Assembly: GCA_964370115.1 (NCBI GenBank)
Contig: CAYJIA010000050.1
Location: 1 to 15,649 of the forward strand
DNA: 15,649 bases
DNA from: SIG603 sp964370115
GTDB lineage: Bacteria > Bacillota > Clostridia > Oscillospirales > Acutalibacteraceae
Direction of reading: 5' to 3'
The stretch's first letter is position 1. Every line of letters begins with the position of its first letter. This document shows, in pieces, positions 1-7,848 of the stretch. The position numbers and the translations under genes are program-made. The notes under the pieces are model-generated. The model saw only the letters and a list, made by a program, of their open reading frames with translations, did no database searches and was not told the origin of the DNA.

Positions 1-85
1 TTTAGCCCTTAGCCTATTAGTCCTTCACCATTAGTCTTTAGCCCTTAGCCTATTAGTCTTTCACCATTAGTCATTAGTCCTTAGT
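1..85. repeat. 36-bp tandem repeat, two full copies plus degenerate tail
   Basis: Positions 1-36 and 37-72 are direct copies of one 36-bp unit that differ only at position 23 versus 59 (C versus T). A degenerate tail of TTAGTC-type heptamers continues to about 85. The unit is itself built of short related words (TTAGCC, TTAGTC, ATTAGTC). The array runs off the left edge, so its copy number is unknown. It begins directly behind the gltD stop codon, and no terminator hairpin is visible in it. It could be a variable-number tandem repeat or a clostridial intergenic repeat; no function is claimed. Confidence 0.85.
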
Positions 86-1528
86 CTAAATATTAGTGTA
101 TCCCATAAGGAAAGTATCTACTTCTTTTGCGCATTTTATACCGTCCGAAATGGCCCAAACTACAAGCGATTGACCTCTTTTCATGTCGCCGCAGGCAAAG
201 ATTTTTTCTTTATCGGTCTTAAAACTTGCATCGTCTTTTTGTGGCATTTTAAATCCTTTTACACAGTATTCTTCAAAACCTGTAAAGCCAGCTGCTATCA
301 AAATCATGTCACAAGGAAGTTTTTTCTCACTACCTTTTACTTCACATAGCTTTCCGTCTTTAAACTCTACTTTTACAGTCAAGACGCCTGTTATGCTTCC
401 GTCTTTTTCGTATATTTCCTTAATGGTTGTTTGATATACTCTGGGGTCATGTCCAAATACTTCTATCGCTTCTTGTTGGCCATAGTCTGTGAGGCAAACT
501 TTTGGCCACTCAGGCCATGGATTTGACTCGGCTCTTTCGTCTGGTGCTTTCGGCATAATCTCTAGTTGTACCACAGATTTTGCGCCATGTCTTACCGATG
601 TGCCAACACAGTCATTACCTGTGTCGCCACCGCCAACTACTATGACATTTTTGCCTTTTGCCGAAACATAAGTGCTGTCTTTTAAGTTGTTTTCTATGAT
701 GCTTTTTGTCGTGCTTGATAAAAAGTCTACGGCTAAATATATGCCTTTTTTATCCCTGTTAGTGAGCGTTATATCCCTTGCTTTTTTTGCACCACAACAT
801 AAAACCACGGCATCAAAATCTTTTTCAAGCTCTTTAAGGCTTAGATTTTTTCCTAAATCTTTGTTCGGGACGAAAACTACACCTTCTTGTTCCATCAAGT
901 TAATTCTTCTTTGCACTATGGTTTTGTCGAGCTTCATATTTGGTATTCCATACATCAAAAGTCCGCCAAATCTATCATCTCTTTCAAAAACGGTAACATT
1001 ATGTCCTCGTTTATTAAGCTTTTGCGCGACTGCAAGACCAGCAGGGCCTGAGCCTATTACAGCAATTTTTTTATCGCTTCTTACCACAGGCGGTTTAGGA
1101 GTCATAACACCGCTTTTAAAGCCCTCTTCTATCAAGAAAAGCTCGTTGTCGTGAATGGTGACTGAACTGCCGTCAAGGCCGTTAATACATGCCTTTTCGC
1201 AAAGTGCAGGGCATACCCTTCCCGTAAACTCGGGGAAGGGATTAGTTTTTAAAAGTCTAGTAAGGCCATGAGAGTAGTTGCCGTTATAAATTTCGTCATT
1301 CCACTCGGGAATTAAATTGTTTAAAGGACAACCCGTTGTCATACCTGAAAGCTCTATAGTAGTCGTGCAAAACGGCACGCCACAGTTCATACATCTTGCG
1401 CCTTGGTTTTTTCTTTCTTCTGTATCTATGAAGTCGTAAAATTCATCAAAGTTTTTTATTCTGTCTTTTACCGAAATCTTACTGTTTGACTTTCTTTCAT
1501 AGTCTAAAAATCCGCTTGGTTTACCCAT
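86..1528 (-). CDS. gltD: glutamate synthase (NADPH), small (beta) subunit GltD
   Basis: This is the beta subunit of NADPH-dependent glutamate synthase. It takes electrons from NADPH through FAD and passes them via iron-sulfur clusters to the large subunit, which makes two glutamates from glutamine and 2-oxoglutarate in the cytoplasm. The 480-residue length is normal. The N-terminal cysteine-rich domain shows C46, C49, C54, C67 and C106, C110, C114, expected to hold 4Fe-4S clusters. The FAD-binding GSGPAG is at 159-164 and the NADPH-binding GGGDTG at 299-304. A C-terminal ACGDMKRG stretch (445-452) is typical of the family. The ATG lies 14 nt after gltB, and its GGGAGGAG ribosome site overlaps the gltB stop, which suggests coupled translation. 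The last codons and stop run straight into the tandem repeat at 1-85. The call is secure. Confidence 0.97.
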   Translation of the reverse strand: MGKPSGFLDYERKSNSKISVKDRIKNFDEFYDFIDTEERKNQGARCMNCGVPFCTTTIELSGMTTGCPLNNLIPEWNDEIYNGNYSHGLTRLLKTNPFPEFTGRVCPALCEKACINGLDGSSVTIHDNELFLIEEGFKSGVMTPKPPVVRSDKKIAVIGSGPAGLAVAQKLNKRGHNVTVFERDDRFGGLLMYGIPNMKLDKTIVQRRINLMEQEGVVFVPNKDLGKNLSLKELEKDFDAVVLCCGAKKARDITLTNRDKKGIYLAVDFLSSTTKSIIENNLKDSTYVSAKGKNVIVVGGGDTGNDCVGTSVRHGAKSVVQLEIMPKAPDERAESNPWPEWPKVCLTDYGQQEAIEVFGHDPRVYQTTIKEIYEKDGSITGVLTVKVEFKDGKLCEVKGSEKKLPCDMILIAAGFTGFEEYCVKGFKMPQKDDASFKTDKEKIFACGDMKRGQSLVVWAISDGIKCAKEVDTFLMGYTNI

Positions 1529-1542
1529 AATATTCTCCTCCC

Positions 1543-4500
1543 TCAGTTTTTAAGTGATTTTGTGAATGCTTCCATTTGAGCCTGCTCAAAAGTCATGCCT
1601 TTTTTCTGGAATTCACTTATCGCATTTAACATTTTTTGATAATCGTTTGGTATTATCTTTTTGAATTTTGGAAGATAATTATCAAAATCGTCTAAAATTC
1701 TTTTTGCAAGTTTAGAGCCTGTTTCGCTGAAATGCTCTGCGATTAAATCTTTAAGCTCTTTTACATCGTATTTATTTGTGACTTCGTTCATAGAGACAAA
1801 CTCTTTGTTAAGTTTTAGATATAGCTCGAATTTTTCGTCAAGAACATAGGCGATACCACCACTCATACCCGCGGCAAAGTTTTTACCTGTTTCGCCTAAA
1901 ACGACGGCTTTACCGCCTGTCATGTATTCAAGCCCATGGTCACCAACGCCCTCTACTACCGCGGTTGCACCCGAGTTTCTAACCATAAATCTCTCGCCGG
2001 CTATGCCGTTTATAAAGCTTTTACCCGAAGTTGCACCGTAAAACGCCACGTTACCTATGATTATGTTTTTCTCGGCTTCAAATGTGCTCTCTTTTGGTGG
2101 AAGTACGATAATTTTACCGCCTGAGAGACCTTTTCCTAAATAGTCATTTGCATCGCCCTCAAGTTTTAACGTCAAACCTTTTGGAATAAATGCGCCAAAT
2201 GATTGACCAACACCGCCGAAGCATTCTACTGTATAGCAGTCATCCTCTAAAGTAGTGCCGTATACTCTTGTGATTTGTGAGCCTAAAATTGTTCCCAAAG
2301 TTCTATCTGTACTACAAACATCAATTTTTTCTGTGTGTTTTACACCAGACTTAATTGCAGGATTAAATTTATTTAAAAGCACTGTTTTGTCTAAAGTTGT
2401 GTCAAGTTTGAAGTCGTACATTTTATCTTTGTTAAAGATTTTTTCGTCACTTGTGGCGTAGGTGTCGCTGATAATTTTTGCCATGTCGATAAGCTCTGCG
2501 CGTTTTGTTACTTTCTTGTCACGTACTTTAATCAAGTCTGTTCGACCTGTAAGCTCACTTAAAGTTTTTACTCCAAGTTTTGCCATTATTTCACGCACTT
2601 CTTGTGCGACATAATTCATAAAGTTCATTACAAACTCTGGTTTTCCTCTAAACCTTTTTCTAAGGCATTCGTTTTGTGTGGCTATTCCCACAGGGCAAGT
2701 GTCTAGGTTACAAACCCTCATCATCATACATCCCATGGTGACAAGTGGAGCCGTTGCAAAACCAAATTCCTCTGCACCCAAGATTGATGCGATTGCCACA
2801 TCTCTACCGCTCATAAGTTTTCCGTCTGTCTCAAGTTTAACGCTTGAGCGAAGATTGTTATAAATCAAGGTTTGATGAGCTTCGGCAAGACCTAATTCCC
2901 AAGGAAGACCTGCATCTAAAATTGAGCTTAAAGGAGCCGCACCTGTTCCACCGTCATAGCTTGAAATTAGTATAACTGCGGCACCAGCCTTTGCAACACC
3001 TGCGGCAATAGTACCAACGCCTGCTTCAGATACAAGTTTTACAGAAATATCGGCAGAAGTGTTTGCGTTTTTAAGGTCATATATAAGCTGTGCTAAATCC
3101 TCGATAGAATAAATGTCGTGGTGCGGTGGGGGAGAGATAAGACTAACGCCCGGTGTGGAGTGCCTTGTTTTTGCTATCCACGGATAAACTTTAGCGCCAG
3201 GCAGATGTCCGCCCTCGCCAGGTTTTGCGCCCTGTGCCATTTTAATTTGTATTTCTCTTGCGCTTAAAAGATACTCAGAAGTAACGCCAAAACGGCCCGA
3301 GGCAACTTGCTTGATTGCACTGTTTTTCTCTGTGCCCAGTCTTGTGGGCTCTTCGCCACCCTCACCTGAGTTTGATTTTGCGCCGATTTTATTCATCGCA
3401 AGAGCCATGCACTCATGCGCTTCTTTTGATATTGAACCATAGGACATAGCGCCTGTCTTAAATCTTTTAACAATCTCGGATACAGGCTCTACCTCGTCTA
3501 TGCTTATGGCTTTTTTGTCGTCAAATTTAAAGTCTAAAAGGCCTCTTAAAGTATGCGGCTTGTGAATGTCGTCGACCATTGCGCTGTATTCTTTAAATCT
3601 TTTATAGTCTCCTCTTTGTGTCGCCTGTTGAAGCGCTATGATGATTTGTGGATTGTACAGGTGGTCTTCCTTGTCGTCGCCACTTTTTAGTTTTAAATAA
3701 CCCGTGCTGTCTAAAATATCGTCTACACCAAGACTTAGTGGGTCAAACGCCTTTGAGTGTCTAAATTCTACGCCCTCGGCTATTTCTTCAAGTCCTATGC
3801 CCTCGACACGGCTGACAGTATTTGTGAAATACTTGTCGACTACTTTCTTGTTAATTCCTATAGCCTCAAAAATTTGGGCAGATTGATAGGATTGTAGTAC
3901 AGAAATACCCATCTTCGCAGAAACTTTTACAATGCCGTGCAAAATAGCGTGGTTGTAGTCGTTTATTGCTGTGTAGGTGTCTTTGTCTAAAATCTTGTTT
4001 TCTACTAGTTCTTCTATACATTCATGTGCAAGATATGGGTTTATAGCCCTTGCGCCGTAGCCTAGAAGTGTAGCAAATTGGTGAACGTCTCTTGGCTCGC
4101 CACTTTCTAAAATAATTGAAACCGCTGTGCGTTTCTTTGTTTTGACCAAGTATTGCTCCATAGCAGACACTGCAAGCAGTGATGGAATTGCGACGTGGTT
4201 TTCGTCTATGCCTCTGTCAGACAAAACGATAATATTGACACCCTTTTTGTACGCCTTGTCGCATTTTACAAACAAGTGGTCTAAAGCGTGCTCTAAAGAT
4301 GTATTTTTATAATATAGTAAAGAAACTGTTTCGGTCTTGAAACCCTCTTTGTTCATCGCTTTTATTTTTATAAGGTCAGTTCCTGTAAGGATTGGGTTTG
4401 TCACCTCTAAAACAGAGCAGTTTTCTGCACTGTCACTGAGTAAATTTCCGTCAGAGCCGATATAAACTGTGGTATCGGTCACAATTTCTTCCCTCAGTGA

Positions 4501-6063
4501 ATCTATAGGCGGATTTGTGACCTGCGCAAAGAGCTGTTTGAAATATCTAAAAAGAGGTTGATGCTTTTCGGATAAGACAGCAAGCGGAATGTCACCACCC
4601 ATAGAAGCAGTGGGTTCTAGACCATTTTTTGCCATTGGGAGTATATTGCCTTTAACGTCTTCGTAGGTGTAGCCGAAAACTTTGTAGAGTTTATTTCTGT
4701 CGTCTTGAGAGTGCACGGCTACCTTTTTGTTTGGCATTTGCAAGTCTTTTAATTTTATAAGATTTCTGTCAAGCCACTCGCCATATGGTTTTTTAGAGGC
4801 GTAGCTACTTTTACATTCGTCGTCTGAAATAATTCTTTTATTTACAGTGTCAACTAAGAGCATTTTGCCGGGTTTTAGTCTTGATTTTTTCACAACATTT
4901 TTAGGCTCTATATCAAGCACACCTACTTCTGATGATAAAATAAGCGTGTTGTCTTTTGTTACATAGTAACGTGATGGGCGAAGTCCGTTTCTGTCTAGCA
5001 CAGCACCCATGATATCTCCGTCAGAGAAAAGTATAGCGGCAGGGCCGTCCCATGGCTCCATCATAGTCGCGTAGTAGTGGTAAAAATCTTTTTTGCTTCT
5101 ACTCATGTAAGGGTCATTTTTCCAAGGCTCTGGAATTGCCATCATGACAGCAAGTGGAAGCTCCACGCCGTTCATATATAAAAACTCCAAAGTGTTGTCA
5201 AGCATTGCAGAGTCCGAACCCTCTCCGTTTATAACGGGTAAAACCTTTGCTATGTCATCGCCTAAAAAGCTCGATTCCATAGTTTCTTCGCGGGCAAGCA
5301 TACGGTCGGCATTACCCCTTATTGTGTTGATTTCACCGTTGTGAAGGATTACCCTGTTTGGGTGCGCCCTTTCCCAGCTTGGGTTTGTGTTTGTTGAAAA
5401 TCTAGAGTGAACCATGGCAATGGCGCTCACATAAGTTTTATTTTGTAGGTCAAGATAAAATTCTCTAAGCTGATTTACAAGGAACATTCCTTTGTATACT
5501 ATTGTTCGTGAAGAAAAACTCACTATGTAAGTGTCTGTTGAGCTGTGCTCAAACTCACGTCTTATAACATAAAGTTTTCTGTCAAAATCTATGCCTTTGT
5601 TTATATTTGCTGGCTTTTTAATGAAGCACTGCTCGATACATGGCATTTGGTCTATTGCTTTTTTTCCTAAAATTTTCGGATTTGTAGGCACTGGCCTCCA
5701 ACCCAAAAACTCTACACCCTCTTTTTTTGCGATGATTTCAAGCATTTTTTTAGCCTGATTTCTTTTTAGAGAATTTTCGGGCAAAAAGAACATTCCCACA
5801 CCATATTCGCGCTCGCTTGGCAAGGTAAATCCTAAATCTTGCTTGCTGAAAAATTCGTGCGAAATTTGAAGCAGCACTCCAACACCGTCGCCGACTTCTC
5901 CCAAGGCGTCTTTACCTGCTCTGTGCTCTAATTTTTCAACCACCTCTAGGGCATCTGAGACGATTTTGTAGCTTTTTTTGCCGTCAATAGACACCACCGC
6001 ACCTATGCCACAAGCGTCGTGTTCAAAGTTTAAATCATACAAAGTTTTGTTTTTCTGTCTCAC
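1543..6063 (-). CDS. gltB: glutamate synthase (NADPH), large (alpha) subunit GltB
   Basis: This is the alpha subunit of glutamate synthase: it releases ammonia from glutamine, channels it to 2-oxoglutarate and reduces the imine with FMN. At 1506 residues it is full length. The amidotransferase nucleophile is C18 (DACGIG context), implying a 17-residue propeptide that must be removed. The central domain starts near residue 488, the FMN synthase domain spans about 800-1200 (GEGGEE near 904, DGGTG near 1034), and C1112, C1118 and C1123 give the C-x5-C-x4-C 3Fe-4S site. The glycine-rich beta-helix domain is at about 1280-1405. The start is GTG at 6061-6063, supported by AAGGAGGA at a 7-nt spacing. 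It is first in an operon with gltD and is preceded by a promoter and a predicted attenuator. Confidence 0.97.
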   Translation of the reverse strand: MRQKNKTLYDLNFEHDACGIGAVVSIDGKKSYKIVSDALEVVEKLEHRAGKDALGEVGDGVGVLLQISHEFFSKQDLGFTLPSEREYGVGMFFLPENSLKRNQAKKMLEIIAKKEGVEFLGWRPVPTNPKILGKKAIDQMPCIEQCFIKKPANINKGIDFDRKLYVIRREFEHSSTDTYIVSFSSRTIVYKGMFLVNQLREFYLDLQNKTYVSAIAMVHSRFSTNTNPSWERAHPNRVILHNGEINTIRGNADRMLAREETMESSFLGDDIAKVLPVINGEGSDSAMLDNTLEFLYMNGVELPLAVMMAIPEPWKNDPYMSRSKKDFYHYYATMMEPWDGPAAILFSDGDIMGAVLDRNGLRPSRYYVTKDNTLILSSEVGVLDIEPKNVVKKSRLKPGKMLLVDTVNKRIISDDECKSSYASKKPYGEWLDRNLIKLKDLQMPNKKVAVHSQDDRNKLYKVFGYTYEDVKGNILPMAKNGLEPTASMGGDIPLAVLSEKHQPLFRYFKQLFAQVTNPPIDSLREEIVTDTTVYIGSDGNLLSDSAENCSVLEVTNPILTGTDLIKIKAMNKEGFKTETVSLLYYKNTSLEHALDHLFVKCDKAYKKGVNIIVLSDRGIDENHVAIPSLLAVSAMEQYLVKTKKRTAVSIILESGEPRDVHQFATLLGYGARAINPYLAHECIEELVENKILDKDTYTAINDYNHAILHGIVKVSAKMGISVLQSYQSAQIFEAIGINKKVVDKYFTNTVSRVEGIGLEEIAEGVEFRHSKAFDPLSLGVDDILDSTGYLKLKSGDDKEDHLYNPQIIIALQQATQRGDYKRFKEYSAMVDDIHKPHTLRGLLDFKFDDKKAISIDEVEPVSEIVKRFKTGAMSYGSISKEAHECMALAMNKIGAKSNSGEGGEEPTRLGTEKNSAIKQVASGRFGVTSEYLLSAREIQIKMAQGAKPGEGGHLPGAKVYPWIAKTRHSTPGVSLISPPPHHDIYSIEDLAQLIYDLKNANTSADISVKLVSEAGVGTIAAGVAKAGAAVILISSYDGGTGAAPLSSILDAGLPWELGLAEAHQTLIYNNLRSSVKLETDGKLMSGRDVAIASILGAEEFGFATAPLVTMGCMMMRVCNLDTCPVGIATQNECLRKRFRGKPEFVMNFMNYVAQEVREIMAKLGVKTLSELTGRTDLIKVRDKKVTKRAELIDMAKIISDTYATSDEKIFNKDKMYDFKLDTTLDKTVLLNKFNPAIKSGVKHTEKIDVCSTDRTLGTILGSQITRVYGTTLEDDCYTVECFGGVGQSFGAFIPKGLTLKLEGDANDYLGKGLSGGKIIVLPPKESTFEAEKNIIIGNVAFYGATSGKSFINGIAGERFMVRNSGATAVVEGVGDHGLEYMTGGKAVVLGETGKNFAAGMSGGIAYVLDEKFELYLKLNKEFVSMNEVTNKYDVKELKDLIAEHFSETGSKLAKRILDDFDNYLPKFKKIIPNDYQKMLNAISEFQKKGMTFEQAQMEAFTKSLKN

Positions 6064-6079
6064 TGATAGTCCTCCTTAT

Positions 6080-6149
6080 AAATAAAAAAAGTCATGGCGA
6101 AAAGACGCTAAGTATGAAAAGCGTTTTTCCCCCACAACTTCATTGTTGC
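6080..6149 (-). promoter_or_regulatory. gltB leader attenuator with ANTAR-like antiterminator hairpin
   Basis: On the minus strand the gltB leader contains a long hairpin. The 5' arm is 6138-6120 and the 3' arm 6109-6091, with a 10-nt loop and about 17 pairs including two GU pairs, a small internal loop and one bulge. It is followed immediately by TTTTTTTATTT (6090-6080), as in an intrinsic terminator. The start of its 5' arm is also the 3' arm of a small hairpin at 6149-6134, GCAAC-AATGAA-GTTGT. The two structures are mutually exclusive. The hexaloop AAUGAA has A at position 1 and G at position 4, the pattern known for RNA targets of ANTAR antiterminator proteins. ANTAR targets usually have two such hairpins; only one is clear here. 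The structures were read by eye, and ANTAR control is an inference. Confidence 0.6.
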
Positions 6150-6172
6150 AATATTGAATTTTTATACAAATT

Positions 6173-6201
6173 ATTCTACCATAGTTTATGCCGAAGTTCA
6201 A
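6173..6201 (-). promoter_or_regulatory. promoter for gltBD
   Basis: On the minus strand, TTGAAC (6201-6196), a 17-bp spacer and TAGAAT (6178-6173), preceded by TGG, give an extended -10 sigma-70/sigma-A type promoter. Transcription should start near 6166, leaving a leader of about 100 nt before the GTG start, which is long enough to hold the attenuator. Confidence 0.65.
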
Positions 6202-6375
6202 TAGTTAAGTTAAACTTTGTGCTTTTTGACAAAACAAGTGTACTTTGATTTGAAAATTTTGCAGTAATTAAACACTTAACTTGCATATAAGAGGTAAAAA
6301 CTTAGGTATATTTCAAATATTTGCAGGTTGAGAGGTGTGTTCTTGCAAAATGCATCGCATAGATAGGGCGCGTCA

Positions 6376-6404
6376 CTGCCTTTTGACCATCGTCAAAACT
6401 GCAG
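6376..6404. other. stem-loop in the exo-gltB intergenic region
   Basis: Outer arms CTGC (6376-6379) and GCAG (6401-6404) enclose perfect 7-bp arms TTTTGAC and GTCAAAA (6381-6398) with a CATC loop. It lies 33 bases past the exonuclease stop codon. No T-tract follows directly on the minus strand, and on the plus strand a run of seven T's comes only after 7 more bases. It is therefore not a standard terminator; it could be an operator, or an mRNA 3'-end structure. Nothing else was recognised between about 6202 and 6436. Confidence 0.4.
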
Positions 6405-6436
6405 ACAAGCCTTTTTTTCTCTCTCTACACTGCTAG

Positions 6437-7186
6437 CTAAAGAATAATTTCCACTGGGCAGTGGTCACTTCCCATTACTTCGGGTAAAATTTTGCTGTCT
6501 TTTAGCCTTTCTTCCATGCCCTCACTCACTAAAAAGTAGTCAATACGCCAGCCTGTGTTGTTGGCTCTTGCTTGACCCCTATAGCTCCACCAAGAGTAGC
6601 AAAATTCTTTTGTGGGATAAAAATGGCGGAAGCTGTCTACAAATCCGTTTGCCAAAAGTTCGGTCATTTTTCCGCGTTCTTCATAAGAAAATCCTGGCTT
6701 TCCTATGTTTGGCTTAGGGTTTTTAAGATCGATAGGTGTGTGCGCCACGTTTAAATCTCCACAGATTACGACGCCTTTTTTTTCTTTTAGTGCTACAAGG
6801 TACTCCCTAAAATCGTCTTCAAACTCCATTCGATACTCAATTCGTTTAAGCTCGTCTTGTGCGTTTGGAGTGTAGACACATACTAGGAAAAAGTCGTCGT
6901 ACTCAGCGGTTATTACCCTGCCTTCGTCTTCGTGCTTTCCCGTACCCAAGCCATATGATACAGAAATAGGCTCTATTTTTGTGAAAATTGCAGTGCCAGA
7001 GTAACCTTTTTTTATCGCGGAGTTCCAGTATTCGTGGTAACCAGTTATCTCAAAATCTGCCTGTTCTTTTTGCATTTTTGTTTCTTGTAGGCAAATTATG
7101 TCGGGATTTTCGTCTTTCAAAAAATCCATAAATCCTTTTGTTATACAGGCTCTAAGCCCGTTTACATTCCATGATACTATCTTCAT
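6437..7186 (-). CDS. exoA: exodeoxyribonuclease III / AP endonuclease (ExoA/Xth family)
   Basis: This is a magnesium-dependent base-excision repair nuclease that cuts DNA at abasic sites and has 3' exonuclease or phosphodiesterase activity. The 249-residue protein shows the family motifs in order: SWNVNGLRA with N7, LQETK with E35, Y105, GDLNVAH with D144 and N146, GWRIDYFL with D216, and the C-terminal GSDHCPV with D241 and H242. These are the catalytic and metal-binding positions of the exonuclease III fold. The reading frame stays open for 20 more codons upstream, but the chosen ATG (7184-7186) has a good GGAGGA site 5 nt away and gives the usual MKIVSWNVNG beginning. It is divergent from ppiB across an 83-bp gap. 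No convincing promoter of its own was found. The symbol could equally be xth. Confidence 0.93.
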   Translation of the reverse strand: MKIVSWNVNGLRACITKGFMDFLKDENPDIICLQETKMQKEQADFEITGYHEYWNSAIKKGYSGTAIFTKIEPISVSYGLGTGKHEDEGRVITAEYDDFFLVCVYTPNAQDELKRIEYRMEFEDDFREYLVALKEKKGVVICGDLNVAHTPIDLKNPKPNIGKPGFSYEERGKMTELLANGFVDSFRHFYPTKEFCYSWWSYRGQARANNTGWRIDYFLVSEGMEERLKDSKILPEVMGSDHCPVEIIL

Positions 7187-7207
7187 TTTGTCCTCCAAAA
7201 ATTTTAA

Positions 7208-7236
7208 TTTACAGTTTTTAAATTTTGTGCTAATAT
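7208..7236 (+). promoter_or_regulatory. promoter for ppiB
   Basis: TTTACA (7208-7213), a 17-bp spacer and TAATAT (7231-7236) preceded by TGC form an extended -10 promoter. The predicted start near 7243 gives a leader of about 27 nt before the ATG at 7270. Confidence 0.6.
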
Positions 7237-7269
7237 AGTTATACACTAAAAATGAAAGGAAGTAAATAT

Positions 7270-7785
7270 ATGAGCAATCCTATAGTTACATTTGAAACAA
7301 ATAAAGGCACAATTAAGGCAGAACTTTACCCTGAAATTGCACCTAATACCGTAAACAATTTTATTTCACTTATTCAAAGTGGATCTTACGACGGAACAAT
7401 TTTCCACAGAGTTATCCCAGGTTTTATGATACAAGGCGGAGATCCAGACGGCACAGGCATGGGTGGTCCTGGATATAAAATCGCAGGCGAGTTTTCATCA
7501 AACGGCTTTAAAAACGATTTAATCCACACACAGGGCGTTTTGTCAATGGCAAGAGCAATGAACCCAGACAGCGCTGGCTCACAATTTTTTATAATGGTAG
7601 CAGACGCACCACACCTTGACGGTCAATACGCAGGTTTTGGCAAAGTGACAGAGGGTATAGACGTAGCACTTGATATAGTATCTACAAAAAGAAATTATGC
7701 CGACAAACCAGAAAATGATATGGTTATGGAAAAAGTTACAGTAGAAACTTTCGGTAAAGAATACCCAGCACCTGAGAAAGTGTAA
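7270..7785 (+). CDS. ppiB: peptidyl-prolyl cis-trans isomerase, cyclophilin type
   Basis: This cytoplasmic cyclophilin speeds isomerisation of X-proline bonds during protein folding. The 171-residue protein is almost entirely one cyclophilin domain. It has FHRVIPGFMIQGGD at about residues 45-58, which includes the catalytic arginine R47 and Q55, and GSQFFIM at 103-109 followed by HLDGQYAGFGKV at 115-126. There is no signal peptide or membrane segment. An in-frame ATG at 7252 would add six residues, but AAAGGAAG at 7256-7263 fits the ATG at 7270 as a ribosome site, so the later start is preferred. The gene stands alone, is divergent from the exonuclease gene, and ends at a terminator shared with the convergent gene downstream. 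Confidence 0.95.
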   Translation: MSNPIVTFETNKGTIKAELYPEIAPNTVNNFISLIQSGSYDGTIFHRVIPGFMIQGGDPDGTGMGGPGYKIAGEFSSNGFKNDLIHTQGVLSMARAMNPDSAGSQFFIMVADAPHLDGQYAGFGKVTEGIDVALDIVSTKRNYADKPENDMVMEKVTVETFGKEYPAPEKV

Positions 7786-7801
7786 AAAAAGGGCGAAGCC
7801 C
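7784..7801 (-). terminator. short terminator hairpin for the minus-strand manA operon
   Basis: On the minus strand GGGC-TTC-GCCC (7801-7791) is followed directly by seven T's (7790-7784). It lies behind the larger bidirectional terminator and would act as a second stop for minus-strand transcripts before they run antisense into ppiB. The stem is only 4 bp, so strength is uncertain. Confidence 0.5.
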
Positions 7802-7818
7802 ATTTAAGTTGAGAGTGC

Positions 7819-7848
7819 AAAAAGAGCCCTATGTAGGGCTCTTTTTTT
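7819..7848. terminator. bidirectional intrinsic terminator between ppiB and the NTF2-like gene
   Basis: AAAAAGAGCCC (7819-7829) and GGGCTCTTTTTTT (7836-7848) form a stem with flanking A and T tracts, so it reads as a Rho-independent terminator on both strands. Its T-run overlaps the TAA stop (7847-7849) of the minus-strand gene. It separates the convergent ppiB and manA operons. Confidence 0.88.

Noticed and set aside
1..85. Possible CRISPR array, suggested by the 36-bp repeat length
   Set aside because: The copies are directly adjacent with no unique spacers, are built of short related words, and no cas gene is present.
672..1154. 160-codon plus-strand open frame antisense to gltD
   Set aside because: It lies wholly within the well-supported gltD gene and has no recognisable motif. 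It looks like a shadow frame, as do the other open frames opposite gltB, exoA, manA, the regulator and the ABC genes.
6157..6172. Upstream hairpin AATTT-GTATAA-AAATT as the first ANTAR hairpin of the gltB leader
   Set aside because: The hexaloop starts with G and has U at position 4, the stem is all AU, and the predicted transcript begins inside it.
6064..6180. T-box or metabolite riboswitch before gltB
   Set aside because: No T-box sequence or known aptamer core was recognised; the leader is short and is explained by the terminator and the one competing hairpin.
7187..7246. N-terminal extension of the exonuclease by 20 residues
   Set aside because: It would bypass a strong ribosome site and the family's usual beginning, and it overlaps the ppiB promoter.
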